In this document: positions 1-12,445 of the stretch, piece after piece | How positions within the stretch are numbered: the first letter of the stretch is position 1 | Layout: each line of letters begins with the position of its first letter | NCBI RefSeq assembly: GCF_013177675.1 | Contig: NZ_CP042652.1 | Span: forward strand, 1,054,001-1,118,000 | DNA from: Arcobacter acticola | Lineage (GTDB): Bacteria; Campylobacterota; Campylobacteria; Campylobacterales; Arcobacteraceae | Direction: 5' to 3' | Length of the DNA stretch: 64,000 nucleotides | Made by a program: the position numbers and the translations under genes | The notes under the pieces: model-generated | What the model was told of the DNA's origin: nothing | The model's input: the letters and a program-made list of their open reading frames with translations, nothing else | Database searches by the model: none

Positions 1-738
1 TTAGCTGCTGAAGAAGCTAAGAATCCAGAGAAAGACGTACCAAAAGGTATTATTGCAGCTATGATTTTTTTACTTTTTACAGCTGTATTAGTAGTATTTT
101 TATTAGCAGGTGTTGCAGGAGCTGATGCTATTGGTAAAAGTGCTGTTCCTTTAGTTGATGCATTAAATATAAATGGAAATACAACATTAGCAACAACGGT
201 AAATGTTTTAGGATTAGCTGGATTAGTTGCTTCATTTTTCTCAATTATATATGGATATAGTAGATTAGTATTTGCACTTTCAAGAGCAGGATATTTGCCA
301 CAATTCTTATCATTAACAAGTAAGAAGAAAACTCCAACATGGGCTTTAATAGTTCCAGGTGTTTTAGGTTTTCTTGCATCATTAACAGGTGAGGGTGATT
401 TAATGTTAGCTATGGCTGTTGTCGGAGCTACAATATCTTATGCATTAATGTCATTAAGTCATATTTTATTAAGAGTTAAAAATCCAGATATGCCAAGACC
501 ATACAAAACACCAGGAGGAGTTGTAACTTCAGGTATCGCATTTGTATTATCTTTAGTCGCTTTGACAGGAGTTTATGCTTTTGATCCCAGAGCATTTAAC
601 TATACAATTATTTTATATATAATTGGAGCTTTATACTTCTTTATGTATAGTAAAAATCATTTAGTTGCAAAAACAGCAGATGAAGAGTTTGCAATGTTAG
701 AAAAAGCAGAATCAGATTTAGCCCATGAATTAGGTTAA
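1..738 (+). CDS. APC-family amino acid permease, ethanolamine-permease-like (5' truncated)
   Basis: Inner-membrane amino acid/polyamine/organocation transporter. The frame is open from base 1, so the gene begins outside the window and 245 residues are visible. The first visible residues, LAAEEAKNPEKDVPKG, and the later FALSRAGYLPQFLS are typical of the APC superfamily and most like ethanolamine permeases as I recall them. Several hydrophobic membrane segments follow and the tail is short and acidic. It converges on the AEC transporter, with 12 bases between stop codons and no obvious terminator hairpin. Substrate is inferred from resemblance only; another amino acid is possible. Confidence 0.8.
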   Translation, partial: LAAEEAKNPEKDVPKGIIAAMIFLLFTAVLVVFLLAGVAGADAIGKSAVPLVDALNINGNTTLATTVNVLGLAGLVASFFSIIYGYSRLVFALSRAGYLPQFLSLTSKKKTPTWALIVPGVLGFLASLTGEGDLMLAMAVVGATISYALMSLSHILLRVKNPDMPRPYKTPGGVVTSGIAFVLSLVALTGVYAFDPRAFNYTIILYIIGALYFFMYSKNHLVAKTADEEFAMLEKAESDLAHELG

Positions 739-750
739 TAAAAATCTTAA

Positions 751-1665
751 TTAAACAAAGAACTTTAAAAAGAGTATTATAAACAGTGCAGACACTAGCG
801 TTTGCACTGTTATTATACTTGACATTAATCCAATATCTCCACATAATTGACGTGCAAGAATAAAAGAGCTAGGTGCTGTTGGCAAAACTGCGAATAAAAC
901 CAAAATTGATAACATCATATCATCTAAACCAAAATATTTTCCAAGAATAAATATGAAAAAAGGAAGAAGTAAATGTTTTGCAATGCTTGAAATAATAAGT
1001 TCGCTTTTTGAAGATTTAATCTCTTTTATTACAAGTCCAAATCCAACTGATAAAAGTCCCATTGGAAGAGCTGCTTTACTTAATACTTCAAGTGTATTAT
1101 TTAGTATTATAGGTAATTGAATTCCAAGAAAATTTATACTTCCACCTACAACACAAGCAATTATTAAAGGATTTGTAATAATAGATTTAAGTAAATAAAT
1201 GAAATTTAATTTATCATTGCCCACATAAAGTGCAAAAATTGTAATACATAAAATATTTATAAATGGTATTGCAAATGTTAATAAGATTGCTGATAAAACT
1301 AATCCATCATTCCCAAAAATTGCTCCTGCAAGTGCTAAAAAGACATAAGTATTAAATCTTATTCCACCTTGAACCACAGAAGTAAATGCAGCAGGATTTG
1401 AGGGTTTTATTTTATTTACAATCATAAGAACAATCATTGTAAAAAATATTGCTAAAAGTGCAGATAAAATAAAACCAAAACTATTTTGTGCTTCAAGTGA
1501 AGCATTTGATAATTTGAAAATCAAAAGAGCAGGCATTAAAACATAATAAGTTAATTTATCAGCTTGTGGCCAAAATTCATGTGATGGAAATTTTATTCTT
1601 TTGAAAAAATACCCTATTAATATAAGTGCAAAAACAGGAATTAAAGCAGAGAAAATTAATGACAT
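751..1665 (-). CDS. AEC family transporter (auxin efflux carrier/malonate permease type)
   Basis: A 304-residue polytopic membrane protein, about the usual length for the AEC family. The N-terminus (MSLIFSALIPVFALILIGYF) is the typical first helix, followed by roughly ten hydrophobic segments with the family's broken-helix pattern. Family members export or import organic anions such as malonate or malate, but the substrate cannot be read from sequence. It is the last gene of the minus-strand cluster pgm-galU-pgi-yhcH-AEC, 6 bases after the YhcH-type gene, so co-transcription is likely. Confidence 0.8.
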   Translation of the reverse strand: MSLIFSALIPVFALILIGYFFKRIKFPSHEFWPQADKLTYYVLMPALLIFKLSNASLEAQNSFGFILSALLAIFFTMIVLMIVNKIKPSNPAAFTSVVQGGIRFNTYVFLALAGAIFGNDGLVLSAILLTFAIPFINILCITIFALYVGNDKLNFIYLLKSIITNPLIIACVVGGSINFLGIQLPIILNNTLEVLSKAALPMGLLSVGFGLVIKEIKSSKSELIISSIAKHLLLPFFIFILGKYFGLDDMMLSILVLFAVLPTAPSSFILARQLCGDIGLMSSIITVQTLVSALFIILFLKFFV

Positions 1666-1671
1666 AATTTT

Positions 1672-2166
1672 CTAGCTATTTACAGATATTTTTAAAACAG
1701 CTTTTATAACTTTCTTATTTTCATCTAATCTAATACAAGGCATATGAGCATCTTGTGGAAAAAATATTGCAAGTTCATTTTTTCTTATTTTTAAAATTGA
1801 AGAATCTTTAGATTGTGAATATTTAGCATAATCTAAATCTTCTTTATAAGCAGTTGTAACTTGAAGATTTGATAAGTTTTCAACTTCCATAATTTCTTCA
1901 CCCTCAAAAATATATTGAATATCAATATATTTTCTATGTGATTCAAAAAAACAATCTTCTTTATTTTTACTAATATAAGCTTGTTCTAAAACAAAACAGT
2001 GTTCATCCAATACTATTTTATTACACTCATCAAGTTCTATATTTAAAAGACTTTTATATTCATCAGAATTTTTGTCTTGAAGTTTATCAATGTATAATAA
2101 GGCCTTTTCAAAACTAGGATTATTAATTTGTGCTTTAACTGTTTCTATAGTTCCAAAAATTGCCAT
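1672..2166 (-). CDS. YhcH/YjgK/YiaL family protein
   Basis: A 164-residue cytoplasmic protein of the YhcH/YjgK/YiaL (DUF386) family, a cupin-like beta barrel often found beside sugar or sialic-acid catabolic genes. Residues 75-85 (ESHRKYIDIQY) and 135-141 (FFPQDAH) are the conserved blocks that carry the likely metal-binding His and Asp. It lies 18 bases downstream of pgi and 6 upstream of the AEC transporter, which suggests a sugar-phosphate-related role. The exact reaction is unknown for this copy; anomerase-type activity is known for relatives. Confidence 0.85.
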   Translation of the reverse strand: MAIFGTIETVKAQINNPSFEKALLYIDKLQDKNSDEYKSLLNIELDECNKIVLDEHCFVLEQAYISKNKEDCFFESHRKYIDIQYIFEGEEIMEVENLSNLQVTTAYKEDLDYAKYSQSKDSSILKIRKNELAIFFPQDAHMPCIRLDENKKVIKAVLKISVNS

Positions 2167-2184
2167 TTTATATTTCCTGATAAT

Positions 2185-3411
2185 TTATTTTTTTAGCATT
2201 TCTTTAAGAATAATTTTACCACCCTCAACACCTGGTTGATCATAAGTATTAATTCTTAAAAATTTTCCAACGATTGAAGTTAAAAGTTCATAATAGAATA
2301 GAAGTTTTCCAATTTCATATTCACTAATATTTTCAATCTCAATTATATCAATTGGAATATCTTTTTTACACTCTTTTACAGAAGCAATTGTAGCATCTGC
2401 TTGTTGGTTAATAAGCTCTTTGAAGTTAAGATTATTTATATAATCAAGATCTTCCAATCCAGCAAGAGTTATAGGTGCAATTTTAGTATCATCTTTAAAA
2501 TCTTTTATTTTTATAAAAGTTAATGTTTTATCAGATTTTCCTTCAACTATTAATTGTAAGAATGAATGTTGATCAACAGGTCCTAAAAGACCAATTGGTG
2601 TTAAACCTTGATTTGTATTGTTTATATCAATTTTACCAAGGCTTTCTCCCCAAAGTTGAACATACCATTTATTAAAACCTTCAAGTAATTGAGAATATGA
2701 AAAAATTGCATTAATATTATAAACATCTTTAAATTCATAATATGTTCTAGCTTTTTTGATTAAATGGTCATATAACTCATGTTGTTCAAAAAATGAAGTT
2801 GAAATTTTCTTCGCACTTCTTAATAATTCATCTATATTAAATCCAGCAAGATATAAAGGAACTAATCCAACATTTGAAAGTACTGAAAATCTTCCACCAA
2901 CATCTTTTGGTATTTCAAAAGAGTTAATATCATTTGTAGTAGCAAAAGTATTTAATTTACTATCATGCTCAGTAATTACAAGTAAATTAGATTTATCAAT
3001 TTTTATAATTGACATCAAATATTTAAATATAGAAATAGTTTCTATTGTTGTTCCAGATTTTGAAATAACAATAAATAAAGTATCTTCTAAATTAAGTTGA
3101 CTTATAGTTCCATTTAAATTAACAGGATCCGTACTTTCAAAAAAGAAAAGTTCTTTTTTAAGTGTCTTACTATGCTGTTTGTTATATTTCATAAAATTAT
3201 AAATAGCATAAGTCCCTAAAGTACTTCCACCAATACCAATAATTGCAATTTGTTTTTGAGTAAAATTAAGATTATCAAGTCTAATTTTTAAATCAGTAAT
3301 ATCTACATGAGGAAGAGAATAGTATCCAATACTTTCTCTTTCTTTTTTTATTTCACTAAAGATCTCTTCATTACTTAATGATATTTGTGGATAATATAGA
3401 TTATTTTTCAC
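2185..3411 (-). CDS. pgi: Glucose-6-phosphate isomerase
   Basis: Interconverts glucose-6-phosphate and fructose-6-phosphate in the cytoplasm. Length is 408 residues, short next to the roughly 550 of enterobacterial Pgi but as I expect for Campylobacterota. Visible motifs are SKSGTTIET at 117-125 (phosphate binding), DVGGRFSVLSNVGL at 170-183 (Pgi signature 1) and QPGVEGGK near the C-terminus (signature 2). The start is a GTG whose G overlaps the galU stop (TAGTG), implying translational coupling. With galU and pgm it supplies sugar phosphates for surface polysaccharide. Confidence 0.95.
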   Translation of the reverse strand: MKNNLYYPQISLSNEEIFSEIKKERESIGYYSLPHVDITDLKIRLDNLNFTQKQIAIIGIGGSTLGTYAIYNFMKYNKQHSKTLKKELFFFESTDPVNLNGTISQLNLEDTLFIVISKSGTTIETISIFKYLMSIIKIDKSNLLVITEHDSKLNTFATTNDINSFEIPKDVGGRFSVLSNVGLVPLYLAGFNIDELLRSAKKISTSFFEQHELYDHLIKKARTYYEFKDVYNINAIFSYSQLLEGFNKWYVQLWGESLGKIDINNTNQGLTPIGLLGPVDQHSFLQLIVEGKSDKTLTFIKIKDFKDDTKIAPITLAGLEDLDYINNLNFKELINQQADATIASVKECKKDIPIDIIEIENISEYEIGKLLFYYELLTSIVGKFLRINTYDQPGVEGGKIILKEMLKK

Positions 3412-4289
3412 TACTTAGCTCCAGTTGGTTTCTTAGCTGCTTTTTCTATTTCTTTTTTTGTTTCTTTTTCATAAAAATAGTTCGTTGCTTGAACAAATCC
3501 ATCAATACTTCCACAGTCAAATCTTTGTCCATTAAATTTAAATGCTAAAACCATACCTTTTTTTGCTTGTGTTAAAAGTGCATCAGTAATTTGAACTTCT
3601 CCACCTTTACCAGGTTTTGTTTCTCTAATAATATCAAAAATGTCTGGAGTTAAAATATATCTTCCAATAATTGCTAAGTTTGAAGGTGCAACTTCAGGTT
3701 CAGGTTTTTCAACCATGTCTTTTACCATAAAAATTCCAGGTTCAATTTCATTTCCAGCAATAACACCATATTTATTTGTATCTTCTTTTGGAACTTCTTC
3801 AATTGCAACAATTGAACAATGATATTTTTTGTATAACTCTACCATTTGTGCTAATACACCTTTTTCAGGAGCATCACAAAGGTCATCTGCAAGAACAACT
3901 GCAAAAGGTTGATCACCAATTAGTGTTTCACCACATAAAATTGCATGACCTAATCCTTTCATTTCAATTTGTCTAGTATATGAGAAAGTACATTTAGTAA
4001 TTACAGCTCTAATTTCATTTAAATAATGTTCTTTGCTAGTACCTTTAATTTGATTTTCAAGTTCATAAGAAATATCAAAATGATCTTCAATAGCTCTTTT
4101 ACCACGACCAGTTACTATTGCCATTGTATCCATACCAGCTGCAATTGCTTCTTCAACTCCATATTGAATTAGGGGTTTTGTTAAAACAGGTAACATCTCT
4201 TTTGGTGTAGCTTTTGTAGCAGGTAAAAATCTTGTACCGTATCCCGCTGCTGGGAATAAACATTTTTTAATTGGGCTATTTTTATTCAT
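3411..4289 (-). CDS. galU: UTP--glucose-1-phosphate uridylyltransferase
   Basis: Makes UDP-glucose from UTP and glucose-1-phosphate, the entry point for LPS/LOS core and capsule sugars. Length 292 residues is normal for bacterial GalU. The nucleotide-binding signature GYGTRFLPATKATPKEMLP covers residues 16-34, and VEKPEPEVAPSNLAIIGRY in the middle is the sugar-binding region. The C-terminus ends in a Lys-rich tail. It directly abuts the mutase upstream and overlaps pgi downstream by one base, so the three form a tight operon. Confidence 0.95.
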   Translation of the reverse strand: MNKNSPIKKCLFPAAGYGTRFLPATKATPKEMLPVLTKPLIQYGVEEAIAAGMDTMAIVTGRGKRAIEDHFDISYELENQIKGTSKEHYLNEIRAVITKCTFSYTRQIEMKGLGHAILCGETLIGDQPFAVVLADDLCDAPEKGVLAQMVELYKKYHCSIVAIEEVPKEDTNKYGVIAGNEIEPGIFMVKDMVEKPEPEVAPSNLAIIGRYILTPDIFDIIRETKPGKGGEVQITDALLTQAKKGMVLAFKFNGQRFDCGSIDGFVQATNYFYEKETKKEIEKAAKKPTGAK

Positions 4290-5666
4290 TTATCTTCCTT
4301 TAATTTCTTCAAATAATTTTATTAATACATCTTCGTATATTTTAGCATTTTCTTTCGTATCTGCTTCAAATCTTGTAACTAATTTTGGTGTAGTGTTACT
4401 AGCTCTTACTAATCCCCATCCATTTTCAAATATAACTCTAATACCATCAACTGTAATTATATCCTTAATTTTTGGAAAATCAAGAGGTGGATTTACTAAA
4501 GCTTTTTTTAAATCATCAATAATTTTAAATTTTGTCTCTTCTGTAACAGTAATATTAATTTCAGGTGTTGAGTAAACTTGTGGTAAAGCTTCAAACTCTT
4601 TATCAAAATCAAATCCTTTATCAATTAACTCTAAAGCTCTAAAAGTAGCATATAAAGCATCGTCAAATCCAAAATATCTATCATTAAAGAATAAGTGTCC
4701 AGAAACTTCAGCAGCAAAATCAGCTTTAGTCTCTTTAATTTTTACTTTTAAATTAGAGTGACCAGTTTTATACATAATAGCTTTACCATATGAATTAATT
4801 GTGTCATACATAACTTGTGAACATTTAACTTCACCAATAACCGTAGGATTATCAATAAATCTAGAGAAGAATATTGCTAAAATATCTCCTTTAAAATTAT
4901 ATTTTGGGGAAAGTAGGGCAATTCTATCGGCATCTCCATCATAAGCAAAACCAAAATCATAAGCACCAGTTGCTAACTCTTTTTTAATATCTTCAAGAGT
5001 GTGCTCATCACTTGGGTCTGGATGATGATTTGGAAAATTTCCATCTGGTTGCTCAAATAAAATTTTATATTGGATATTTAATCTATCAAGTATCTCTCTT
5101 AATACAACACCTGCAACTCCATTTCCACAATCAAATACAAATTTTTTATTTTCTAATTTCAAATGTGAAAAATGATTTACAAGATAATCAATATATCTAT
5201 TTTTACAATCAATAGGAATAGTTACATTATTATCTTCTATAATAGAATCATCATCAAGTATAGTTCTTCCTAGTGCATAAATATCTTCACCAAAAAAAGG
5301 ATCTTTATTTAATGTAATTTTAAATCCATTATATTCAGGTGGGTTATGAGATCCCGTAATCATTACAGATCCATCACTTTCTAATCCATCAAAATCAGTA
5401 AAATTTGCAAAATAGTTTGCTGGTGTTGGTACAAGTCCCATATCTAGAACTTCTAATCCAGCTTCATTAATTCCCGAACTTAACCAATTTTTTAAAATAG
5501 GTGAATGAAGTCTTGCATCATAACCTACTGCTATAAACTGTGCATTAGGAACTTTTTTTAATAATGCCTTTGCAAAATGAAAACCAATCTTTTTAACAAT
5601 GTTCTCATTTAGTTCTTTTTCAAAAATTCCTCTAATATCATATTCTCGAAATATAGATGCACTCAT
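4290..5666 (-). CDS. Phosphomannomutase/phosphoglucomutase
   Basis: Alpha-D-phosphohexomutase converting mannose-6-P or glucose-6-P to the 1-phosphates. I chose the ATG at 5666, which has AGAGGAG 9 bases upstream; the frame is open 24 bases further to an ATG without a ribosome site. From this start the protein has 458 residues. TGSHNPP at about 104-110 is the phosphoserine loop, AYDGDADR the metal-binding loop, and RASNTTP near the C-terminus the phosphate-binding loop. It is first in the operon and feeds GalU with glucose-1-phosphate. AlgC- or ManB-type specificity cannot be separated by eye. Confidence 0.93.
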   Translation of the reverse strand: MSASIFREYDIRGIFEKELNENIVKKIGFHFAKALLKKVPNAQFIAVGYDARLHSPILKNWLSSGINEAGLEVLDMGLVPTPANYFANFTDFDGLESDGSVMITGSHNPPEYNGFKITLNKDPFFGEDIYALGRTILDDDSIIEDNNVTIPIDCKNRYIDYLVNHFSHLKLENKKFVFDCGNGVAGVVLREILDRLNIQYKILFEQPDGNFPNHHPDPSDEHTLEDIKKELATGAYDFGFAYDGDADRIALLSPKYNFKGDILAIFFSRFIDNPTVIGEVKCSQVMYDTINSYGKAIMYKTGHSNLKVKIKETKADFAAEVSGHLFFNDRYFGFDDALYATFRALELIDKGFDFDKEFEALPQVYSTPEINITVTEETKFKIIDDLKKALVNPPLDFPKIKDIITVDGIRVIFENGWGLVRASNTTPKLVTRFEADTKENAKIYEDVLIKLFEEIKGR

Positions 5667-5828
5667 TATATATGTTTCTCCTCTAATCAATAATATATAG
5701 TATTAATGATTTTATTTTGTATTTAGATTTTTATAAAAATATATTTTATCGAATTATTATTAAATAAAGTTGTATAAAAAATGTGAATTTAAAAATTTAA
5801 AAAATTATCATTGTGATATTAAATCTTG

Positions 5829-5901
5829 AATACCCAACACAACCCAATAAAAAGCAAGTAAAACCCCAAAAAAACACAAAGAAGAAATGGAATCCAAAAA
5901 T
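5829..5901 (+). other. T-poor, A/C-rich tract upstream of the rRNA promoter
   Basis: The gap 5667-5927 contains no ORF I can support. Its distal part (5829-5901) is nearly devoid of T on the plus strand and rich in A and C, unlike the mixed AT composition around it. It lies just upstream of the -35 box and could act as a curved or UP-like activating region; that is inference only. Confidence 0.3.
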
Positions 5902-5927
5902 TTAAGCCAAATTTCAGCTAAAAGGTC

Positions 5928-5956
5928 TTGACAAACCCAGAGGAATCTATTATAAT
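5928..5956 (+). promoter_or_regulatory. rRNA operon promoter
   Basis: TTGACA at 5928-5933 and TATAAT at 5951-5956 are both perfect sigma-70 consensus hexamers with an ideal 17-base spacer. Transcription should start near 5963, about 290 bases before the mature 16S. This is the best promoter match I found in the window, as expected for rrn. Confidence 0.92.
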
Positions 5957-5979
5957 TCCCGTCCAATTTGACTGGAACG

Positions 5980-6035
5980 CATCAAACGAAAGTGTGATGG
6001 TAACGAGATAGTTTGAATGTGGATGATCTTTAAAA
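5980..6035 (+). promoter_or_regulatory. rrn antitermination region (boxB-like hairpin and boxA)
   Basis: TGATCTTTAAAA at 6024-6035 closely matches rrn boxA (TGCTCTTTAACA in E. coli), the NusB/S10 binding site. A small hairpin, CATCA at 5980-5984 with TGATG at 5995-5999, precedes it in the place of boxB. Both lie in the leader just after the predicted start, as expected for antiterminated rRNA synthesis. Confidence 0.75.
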
Positions 6036-6056
6036 TAAATTATAACGTTTATAAAG

Positions 6057-6078
6057 TAATCTTTGTAAACCGAATATG
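6057..6078 (+). other. RNase III processing stem of pre-16S, 5' arm
   Basis: These 22 bases pair without interruption with 7833-7854, downstream of the 16S, using two G-U pairs. The arms bracket the mature 16S and would form the long-range helix that RNase III cuts in the primary transcript. Confidence 0.85.
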
Positions 6079-6250
6079 TAATTCTTGTTGTTTAAATCTG
6101 TCAATTTATTCAGATTAAAAATAAGAATAATGTTAAATATATAAAACAAGAAAAGTATGGTAAAACATATTAAACTTGTCTATTAACTTATGAGTGATAA
6201 TTTTGTAATTAGTAAAATAATACAGAAAAAGTCAAGTTCAAAAGCTTCAA

Positions 6251-7768
<1,518 letters not shown>

Positions 7769-7832
7769 AGAGAAATAAGAGTAGATTCGTTTCTACTCTT
7801 AAAATATCATAAAGAAAATGGCAAAGATTTTA

Positions 7833-7854
7833 TATATTCGGTTTATAAAGATTA
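7833..7854 (+). other. RNase III processing stem of pre-16S, 3' arm
   Basis: Pairs with 6057-6078 over 22 bases, including two G-U pairs. It lies between the 16S 3' end and tRNA-Ile, so cleavage here would release pre-16S from the tRNA-containing part of the transcript. Confidence 0.85.
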
Positions 7855-7870
7855 TTTAAATAGGTAGTAG

Positions 7871-7947
7871 GGGCCTATAGCTCAGCTGGCTAGAGCGCTC
7901 GACTGATAATCGTGAGGTCCCAGGTTCAAGTCCTGGTAGGCCCACCA
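7871..7947 (+). tRNA. tRNA-Ile (anticodon GAT)
   Basis: A 77-base tRNA with encoded CCA. The acceptor GGGCCTA (7871-7877) pairs fully with TAGGCCC (7937-7943), and the T loop is GGTTCAAGTCC. The anticodon loop CTGATAA at 7903-7909 has GAT at 7905-7907. The anticodon stem CTCGA/TCGTG has one apparent U-U mismatch (7899 and 7913). It is in the standard place after the 16S. Confidence 0.96.
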
Positions 7948-7969
7948 TGATAATCTTATAATGTTGAAT

Positions 7970-8035
7970 GTTAAATTTTAAATGTTGAATTAATTTTTTT
8001 AATTCAAAATTCAGAATTTAGAATTCAAAATTATT
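7970..8035 (+). repeat. Degenerate AATTCAAAATT-type repeats in the tRNA-Ile/tRNA-Ala spacer
   Basis: The spacer has several near-copies of a short unit (AATTCAAAATT, AATTCAGAATT) in both orientations. A 9-bp perfect hairpin, TTGAATTAA at 7985-7993 with TTAATTCAA at 7999-8007, closes over a run of T. Similar units recur at 11727-11770 and around 12005-12032, all in or next to the rRNA operon spacers. Confidence 0.6.
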
Positions 8036-8042
8036 AGTCCCA

Positions 8043-8118
8043 GGGGAATTAGCTCAGCTGGGAGAGCGCCTGCTTTGCACGCAGGAGGTCAGCGGTTCGA
8101 TCCCGCTATTCTCCACCA
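8043..8118 (+). tRNA. tRNA-Ala (anticodon TGC)
   Basis: A 76-base tRNA with encoded CCA. The acceptor GGGGAAT pairs with ATTCTCC (one G-U). The anticodon stem CCTGC/GCAGG is perfect around the loop TTTGCAC, giving TGC at 8076-8078. It follows tRNA-Ile in the usual rrn order. Confidence 0.97.
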
Positions 8119-8543
8119 CCTATTTTAGAGTTCAGTAATCAGAGTTCAGTGCTCAGAAGATAGAATTTAAAGTTCAGTTATAATAATTTAGCTTGAGAGT
8201 AAAATTAAATATAAGTTCAAATTAGTTTGAATTTATATTTGATTTTCGAATCAAAACTTTTAGAGAAATCTAAAATGATATTTAAAAATATAATGTTAAA
8301 GTCTTTAATTTTTTCGTTTAATTTACGTTCGAAAGAACATAATTTAAAAACAAAAATTTAATTATCTAAAAATTGTTACCTTGAAAAAACTTGTTTTTTT
8401 AAGATAATTTGAAATAGATAGAACACAACTAATTTTATTAAGATGTAAGAGTTGATGATTAGATTCATTAATTTAAATATGTTTAATAAGATAGTAGCCA
8501 AAGAATAATTATCAAAAATGCGACAGAATTTAATTCTGTTTAT
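8119..8543 (+). other. tRNA-Ala to 23S spacer (structured leader of pre-23S)
   Basis: No protein gene is visible in these 425 bases. The spacer begins with short repeats related to those at 12005-12032 (TTCAGTGCTCAG at about 8145-8156 is the reverse complement of CTGAGCACTGAA there). Next come three consecutive AU-rich hairpins at about 8206-8280, the first a 15-bp stem with one G-U pair, then the 5' arm of the 23S processing stem at 8477-8505. Confidence 0.7.
8477..8505 (+). other. RNase III processing stem of pre-23S, 5' arm
   Basis: Pairs with 11501-11530 just after the 23S over almost its whole length, with one bulged base and two G-U pairs. The arms bracket the 23S and would be the RNase III substrate. 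Confidence 0.85.
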
Positions 8544-11497
<2,954 letters not shown>

Positions 11498-11500
11498 ATA

Positions 11501-11530
11501 TTCTTTGGTTTACTATCTTATTAAATATAT
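11501..11530 (+). other. RNase III processing stem of pre-23S, 3' arm
   Basis: Complementary to 8477-8505. It starts only a few bases after the estimated mature 23S end. The spacer that follows (to about 11775) holds further hairpins, such as AAAAGTGAA/TTCACTTTT at 11544-11565, and a palindrome GCTTATGCATAAGC. Confidence 0.85.
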
Positions 11531-11689
11531 GAGAAACGTTATTAAAAGTGAACTGCTTCACTTTTATAGTTTCGGAACCGTAGCTTTTATGCTTATGCAT
11601 AAGCGCAGGATATATTTAATAAACAAATTGTGTTTTTTTTAGAAAGAACAAAAGACTTTAACATTATTTTTTCTTAACTCTAGCATAGA

Positions 11690-11774
11690 GTTGAGTGTTA
11701 AGTATAATTTACTTAATTTGGGTTTTAATTCAAAATTCAAAATTAAGCATTCAAAATTAAATTTAACACTCAAC
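11690..11774 (+). repeat. 12-bp inverted repeat with AATTCAAAATT units before the 5S
   Basis: GTTGAGTGTTAA at 11690-11701 and TTAACACTCAAC at 11763-11774 are perfect inverted copies. They enclose an AT-rich stretch with three AATTCAAAATT-like units. The right arm touches the 5' end of the 5S, so the structure may take part in 5S maturation. Confidence 0.65.
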
Positions 11775-11775
11775 T

Positions 11776-11894
11776 TTGCTGGTGGCTATAGAGAAGTGGA
11801 AATACCCAGTCCCATTCCGAACCTGGAAGTCAAGCACTTCATCGCCGATAATACTGCCGGGTCCCCTGGTGGAAACGTAGGCCGCTGCCAGCTC
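11776..11894 (+). rRNA. rrf: 5S ribosomal RNA
   Basis: About 119 bases. The terminal stem GCTGG (11778-11782) pairs with CCAGC (11888-11892), and the conserved core CCCAGTCCCATTCCGAAC lies in the middle. Ends are estimates. The flanking CTCAA and TTGAG extend the stem and probably mark the precursor. A frame reading through this gene on the plus strand is not a protein. Confidence 0.95.
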
Positions 11895-11910
11895 TTGAGT
11901 TTATTTACTT

Positions 11911-11965
11911 AAGCTTTTACTTATTCATACTTTAAAAAGTATTTTTAGGTAGAAGCTTTTTTTTT
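11911..11965 (+). terminator. Rho-independent terminator of the rRNA operon
   Basis: A long hairpin whose arms begin AAGCTT (11911) and end AAGCTT (to about 11958), about 20 pairs with a small internal loop and G-U pairs, followed by nine T. It lies 17 bases past the 5S. Confidence 0.85.
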
Positions 11966-12004
11966 AGTTTGTTTTTTTTGGTTTTATCTTTTTTATTTCT
12001 TTTT

Positions 12005-12032
12005 CTGAGCACTGAATTCTGAGCACTGAATT
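12005..12032 (+). repeat. Two tandem 14-bp repeats (CTGAGCACTGAATT)
   Basis: Two exact copies of CTGAGCACTGAATT at 12005-12018 and 12019-12032, then a partial CTGG. The 12-base core also occurs inverted near 8145-8156. Looser relatives (AATTCTGACTTCTAAGC) lie around 12125-12145. The rest of 11966-12207 holds no gene I can support. Confidence 0.7.
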
Positions 12033-12207
12033 CTGGTTTTTTACTTAGCGCTTAATACTTAGCACAGGTCTTTAATACACTAATAGACCAATATACACCA
12101 ATAAACTAACTACATTACTCTACTCTAAATTCTGACTTCTAAGCATAATTTCTAATTACTGTATATAAAATAATCTATTAAGTAACCTTATTATGTCTAA
12201 TTTATTA

Positions 12208-12213
12208 TATAAT
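12208..12213 (+). promoter_or_regulatory. Putative -10 box of a small transcription unit
   Basis: A perfect TATAAT at 12208-12213 in an AT-rich setting, 44 bases before the small ORF. No clear -35 is seen, which is common for promoters in this phylum. Confidence 0.45.
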
Positions 12214-12256
12214 TTTAACAATTATAAAGTACAATTAAATTAAAAAGGAAAAAAAA

Positions 12257-12376
12257 ATGGAACCTTTATACAAAGTTAGCAAACACAATTCATATGGTGT
12301 ATCTATTATTCCAGACGAAAAAGACAAGACTAAATCATACATTATGAGATGGTTATGTAATTGGCGTACAAGTTAA
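12257..12376 (+). CDS. Small ORF of 39 residues, possibly frameshifted
   Basis: An ATG at 12257 follows AAAAAGGA by about 8 bases and opens 39 codons (MEPLYKVSKHNSYGVS...) ending ...CNWRTS. I do not recognise the protein. From 12357 the +1 frame reads VIGVQVNTGTIYKK to a TAG at 12399-12401, which looks more protein-like than the in-frame tail. Removing one T near 12356 would give a 47-residue product, so this may be a decayed gene, a sequencing error or a recoded gene. A promoter-like TATAAT precedes it and a strong hairpin follows. Confidence 0.45.
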   Translation: MEPLYKVSKHNSYGVSIIPDEKDKTKSYIMRWLCNWRTS

Positions 12377-12417
12377 TACTGGTACTATTTACAAGAAGTA
12401 GTTTACACATTAATTTT

Positions 12418-12445
12418 AATAGTTAGGCTTTTAAGTCTAACTATT
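12418..12445 (+). terminator. Hairpin terminator after the small ORF
   Basis: AATAGTTAGGCTT pairs with AAGTCTAACTATT over 13 positions (one G-U) around a two-base loop, followed by a T-rich stretch. It closes the small transcription unit before tRNA-Thr. Confidence 0.65.

Noticed and set aside
11691-11912. 73-codon plus-strand frame across the 5S gene
   Set aside because: It runs through the 23S-5S spacer repeats and the 5S itself; the second half is 5S sequence.
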